Source: Helicobacteraceae bacterium
Lineage (GTDB): Bacteria > Campylobacterota > Campylobacteria > Campylobacterales > Sulfurimonadaceae
Assembly: GCA_015488075.1 (NCBI GenBank)
Contig: WFOM01000196.1
Coordinates: forward strand, 1 to 16,468
DNA: 16,468 bases
Reading direction: 5' to 3'
The position numbers and the translations under genes were made by a program. Shown piece after piece: positions 14,200 through 16,468 of the stretch. How positions within the stretch are numbered: the stretch's first letter is position 1; each line of letters starts with the position of its first letter. A model generated the notes under the pieces. It saw nothing but the letters and a program-made list of their open reading frames with translations, was not told the DNA's origin and made no database searches.

Positions 14200-14920
14200 A
14201 TTTAAACGAATATATAAAAGCATCCTGATAAGTGTAAACACCGAGTTTATGGTAAGAATATCTGTAGGTTATGCCTAATGTAAAAGGTTTGTTTAAGAAG
14301 TAAAACAGACTCACTCCGCCCTGATTTCCCCATGAAGCTTTGTCACTGTTTTTATAAAATCTGGCTTCTCTACCAAATTCAAATTCATCCCACCAGAAAA
14401 CATTAAATATCCGCTGTTGTATGCTGAAGTTGTAACTAAAAAGCCAACCTGCCATATAACCGTTTAATCCGTTGTTAAAAGTGTCATTTGTTGTGTGTAT
14501 GCCCAAAAACGGTCTTATCCAAAAAGATTTTGAAACATATTTGTATCCTATGCCTAATACAAAATCGTTTGTATAGTAGCTGCTTGAATCAAGATGGTAG
14601 TTTTGAAGATGGATTCTAAAACCGTTTTTTATCTTCAAATCCAAATCAACAAGATTTACAAACCTTAGACTCTCGCCTGAAGCATCATAACTTTTTGTAG
14701 GGTTTTCGGTATATAAAAATCCGTAAATCTCAGCATACTTCCAACCTGCACCCCCTTCAAACCCTGCATAAAAAAAATCGTTATCGATAGTTTTTGTTTT
14801 GGTATACGGTGTCCAGTCAAGATAGTTGATACTTACATTTTCAAAATGATACTGCGGTGTCAAATCAAAAGCAAAAAGAGACAAAAAAGTAAACATAAAA
14901 AGAGAGATTTTTCTTGCCAT
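14189..14920 (-). CDS. Tsx/OmpK-family outer-membrane channel
   Basis: A 243-residue protein. A signal peptide covers about 1-18 (MARKISLFMFTFLSLFAF), then a 12-strand barrel ends in Phe243, as outer-membrane proteins do. The segment YAGFEGGAGWKYAEIYGFLY (51-70) followed by TENPTKSYD closely fits the Tsx/OmpK signature (EGGAG...D/EIYGF...ENP). FWIRPFLGIHTTNDT and the Trp-rich FNVFWWDEFEFGRE are also typical. Tsx forms a nucleoside-specific pore, but substrate specificity cannot be read from sequence here. AAAGGA lies nine bases before the ATG. The gene is divergent from alr with only 25 nt between start codons. Confidence 0.83.
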   Translation of the reverse strand: MARKISLFMFTFLSLFAFDLTPQYHFENVSINYLDWTPYTKTKTIDNDFFYAGFEGGAGWKYAEIYGFLYTENPTKSYDASGESLRFVNLVDLDLKIKNGFRIHLQNYHLDSSSYYTNDFVLGIGYKYVSKSFWIRPFLGIHTTNDTFNNGLNGYMAGWLFSYNFSIQQRIFNVFWWDEFEFGREARFYKNSDKASWGNQGGVSLFYFLNKPFTLGITYRYSYHKLGVYTYQDAFIYSFKFNF

Positions 14921-14934
14921 TTAAATAAATCCTT

Positions 14935-14957
14935 TATAATTCCTTATGGCTTATATA
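14935..14957. promoter_or_regulatory. Back-to-back -10 elements of alr and the Tsx-like gene
   Basis: For alr, TATAAT (14935-14940) is five bases before the ATG at 14946, so the transcript should start at or beside that ATG. There is no ribosome site. For the Tsx-like gene on the minus strand, TATATA (14957-14952) inside the alr coding region would start RNA near 14945, leaving room for AAAGGA before its ATG at 14920. The two predicted start points are adjacent. Confidence 0.45.
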
Positions 14958-15962
14958 ACTCTAAACAAACAAAATTTTTTAAAAAATCTTGAAATTATTG
15001 CAAAAAAAACCAAAGATAAAGATAAAATCGCACTTGTTTTAAAAGACAATGCATACGGACATGGTTTGGATATAATATCTTCACTGGCAAGTGAATTCGG
15101 CATAAAAAAAGCGGTTGTAAAAGATGAAGATGAAGCGGACAAAATAAAAGAAAAATTTGAGTATATCCTGATACTTTCAGACAAACCCAAAAATCCACAA
15201 AAAAACTACTACTACACCATAAACGATATAAATGAGATAAACAACTTCAAAAGCGGTGTAAATGTTGAACTAAAAGTTGACAGTGGAATGCACAGAAACG
15301 GGATATCCTTTGATGAATTGGAGTTGGCATTTGAAAAGATAAAGCAAAAAAATTTAAACCTTTGTGGAGTTTTTTCACATCACGGATGTGCGGATGAGTT
15401 GAGTCCTGTATGGTTTACACAGGAACAAAGCTTTAAAGAGATAGTTAAAACCTCTAAAGATCTGGCAAAAAAATATGGGTATAATCTTCATTTTCATATA
15501 GACAATTCAGCTTCACTATTTAGAAGAGACAAGATGATATACGACTTTGCAAGAGTAGGCATAGCAGCATACGGATGCTTGGAGTTTGAAAAAGATTTTA
15601 TAAAACCTCCTTTAAAGCCTGTCTTGTCACTTTGGGCAAAAAAAATATCCTCAAGAAAACTAAACAAAGGTGACAGAGTTGGATATGGAGGGACTTTTAC
15701 GGCTAAAAAAGATATGGTGGTTTCAAACTATGATATAGGTTACGGAGACGGTTTTTTAAGAATACTAAGCAACAACTACCAAACTCCAGATGGTTACAAG
15801 ATAGCCGGCAGAGTATCAATGGACAACAGCTCGTTTATAACAGACGAAGATGAGATTTTAGTTTTTGATGATGCACGGGCAGTTGCCGTATATGCAAACA
15901 CCATAAGCTATGAAGTGCTTACATCTTTGAAAAAAAAGATACCAAGAATTTTGCTTGACTAA
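14946..15962 (+). CDS. alr: Alanine racemase
   Basis: A 338-residue PLP enzyme, slightly short for the family (about 350-370). It interconverts L- and D-alanine and so supplies D-Ala for the peptidoglycan precursors handled by MurD and MraY. The PLP lysine is Lys33 in LVLKDNAYGHG (30-40). VDSGMHRNG (111-119) and ARVGIAAYG (202-210) follow. The catalytic tyrosine is Tyr247 in GDRVGYGGTF. YDIGYGDGF (262-270) and AGRVSMDNSSF (287-297) complete the C-terminal beta domain. VLKDNAYGHG differs from the usual VVKANAYGHG at the fourth position (Asp for Ala). The start follows TATAAT by five bases and lacks a Shine-Dalgarno. Confidence 0.95.
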   Translation: MAYITLNKQNFLKNLEIIAKKTKDKDKIALVLKDNAYGHGLDIISSLASEFGIKKAVVKDEDEADKIKEKFEYILILSDKPKNPQKNYYYTINDINEINNFKSGVNVELKVDSGMHRNGISFDELELAFEKIKQKNLNLCGVFSHHGCADELSPVWFTQEQSFKEIVKTSKDLAKKYGYNLHFHIDNSASLFRRDKMIYDFARVGIAAYGCLEFEKDFIKPPLKPVLSLWAKKISSRKLNKGDRVGYGGTFTAKKDMVVSNYDIGYGDGFLRILSNNYQTPDGYKIAGRVSMDNSSFITDEDEILVFDDARAVAVYANTISYEVLTSLKKKIPRILLD

Positions 15963-16019
15963 AACAGTATTTTAAAAATCTGCCTGTATCTCTGCATCTA
16001 TACCTTTTCTTAATGCTGT
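15963..16019 (-). other. In-frame open extension after the stop of the 128-residue gene
   Basis: On the minus strand the codons after the TAA at 16022-16020 stay in frame as TALRKGIDAEIQADF, then TAA at 15974-15972. The segment is less AT-rich than other intergenic DNA here and has protein-like codons. It may be the original C-terminus cut off by a nonsense change, for example a K or Q codon turned to TAA. It may also be chance. No terminator is visible between alr and this gene. Confidence 0.3.
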
Positions 16020-16406
16020 TTATAACTTGATTATAGCATTTGGAAAGATTATACCGTCTATACCCAAAGAAGCATATTTTTCTATATCATCTTCCTTTTG
16101 GCTAAAAACCAGTATTTTTGCATCAAAAAGATACTCATTGGCCAGATTTTGTGCCGTTTTTGCAAGATTGTCTTTTACAACTATATATGAAGCATCAAGT
16201 GCATTTGAGAGTATAACATCTTTTATACTTTCAACATAAAGAGGAAATCTTATAGAGTTTTTACTGCAATACTCAACTATATCTGTGTTTTCTTTTGAAA
16301 ACTCAAAAATTACAGTTGAATTTGGAGGTGTTTTTTTGATATCTTCTATCTCGCTTATATGATAAAATTTTTCACTTTTTACCAGAGTGTGACCGAATAA
16401 AAGCAA
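16020..16406 (-). CDS. Conserved hypothetical protein (128 residues)
   Basis: The sequence begins MLLFGHTLVKSEKFYHIS and continues EIEDIKKTPPNSTVIFEFS. It alternates beta strands and helices (ASYIVVKDNLAKTAQNLAN, AKILVFSQKEDDIEKYASLG) and ends GIDGIIFPNAIIKL. I remember similar proteins of unknown role in Campylobacterota but cannot name the family. The repeated strand-helix pattern and the closing GIDGIIFPNA hint at half of a TIM-barrel or phosphodiesterase-like fold, which is speculation. There is no signal peptide or membrane helix. The start is TTG at 16406 with AAGGA five bases upstream. The gene runs 17 nt after the end of another minus-strand gene, so it is likely in an operon with it. 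It converges on alr. Confidence 0.75.
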   Translation of the reverse strand: MLLFGHTLVKSEKFYHISEIEDIKKTPPNSTVIFEFSKENTDIVEYCSKNSIRFPLYVESIKDVILSNALDASYIVVKDNLAKTAQNLANEYLFDAKILVFSQKEDDIEKYASLGIDGIIFPNAIIKL

Positions 16407-16422
16407 AATATTCCTTATAAGA

Positions 16423-16467
16423 CTAATTTTGTTTATGGATTTTTTTATCTAACTGATCAATTTTATA
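16423..16467 (-). CDS. C-terminal end of an upstream minus-strand gene (partial)
   Basis: At the right edge the minus strand reads YKIDQLDKKIHKQN and then TAG at 16425-16423. The composition is a hydrophilic, helical tail, typical of a protein end. It is followed after 17 nt by the TTG start of the next gene with a good ribosome site. Only 14 residues are visible, so the gene cannot be named, and the call itself is tentative. Confidence 0.35.
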   Translation of the reverse strand, partial: YKIDQLDKKIHKQN

Positions 16468-16468
16468 A

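Noticed and set aside
15963..16020. Imperfect inverted repeat AACAGTATT / AATGCTGTT as a terminator between alr and its neighbour
   Set aside because: The arms are 40 nt apart with one G-U, and no T-tract follows, so it does not look like an intrinsic terminator.

Overview
This 16.5 kb window looks like an ordinary chromosomal segment of a Campylobacterota (Epsilonproteobacteria) member. The base composition is AT-rich, the gene order hisC-fliF-fliG-fliH-dxs is one I recall from Campylobacter, and the tmRNA proteolysis tag has the clade's ..PAYAxAA ending. The sequence alone does not place it to genus. There is no integrase, transposase, CRISPR array or phage gene.

Layout. (1) 1-5521, plus strand: the tail of hisC, then fliF, fliG, fliH (flagellar MS ring, switch and export-regulator proteins) and dxs (isoprenoid precursor synthesis). 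They are packed with 1-7 nt gaps or overlaps as one operon. (2) 5505-8277, minus strand: pgeF, an OmpR-type response regulator and a PhoR-type sensor kinase, also tightly coupled. The kinase runs convergently 17 nt into the end of dxs. (3) 8298-10882, plus strand: a small membrane-protein ORF with a disturbed 5' end, then mraY-murD (peptidoglycan lipid I synthesis and UDP-MurNAc-D-Glu formation). (4) 10908-11426: tRNA-Phe(GAA) and tmRNA (ssrA). (5) 11470-14920: a small exported OB-fold protein, an intergenic region with a candidate 18-aa peptide ORF and a candidate small RNA, an OprC/NosA-type TonB-dependent copper receptor, a 40-aa membrane peptide ORF and a Tsx/OmpK-type channel. (6) 14946 to the end: alr (alanine racemase), a conserved hypothetical protein read convergently, and the last codons of another minus-strand gene.

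Peptidoglycan and envelope functions recur: mraY, murD, alr, pgeF, outer-membrane proteins and a PhoR-like sensor. The most unusual content lies in the small features. At 8333 a well-placed promoter leads to an ATG whose reading frame dies after nine codons, while a -1 slip at an A AAA AAC heptamer would open a 79-aa membrane protein. At 11978-12071 there is a compact sRNA-like unit (promoter, hairpin, CU-rich anti-Shine-Dalgarno stretch, terminator). Its 5' end matches the complement of the ribosome binding site of the convergent copper-receptor gene. Several start codons (pgeF, the OB-fold gene, alr and three small ORFs) lie about 5-7 nt after a -10 hexamer and have no Shine-Dalgarno, the geometry expected for leaderless mRNAs. 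All of these are inferences from sequence and none is proven.
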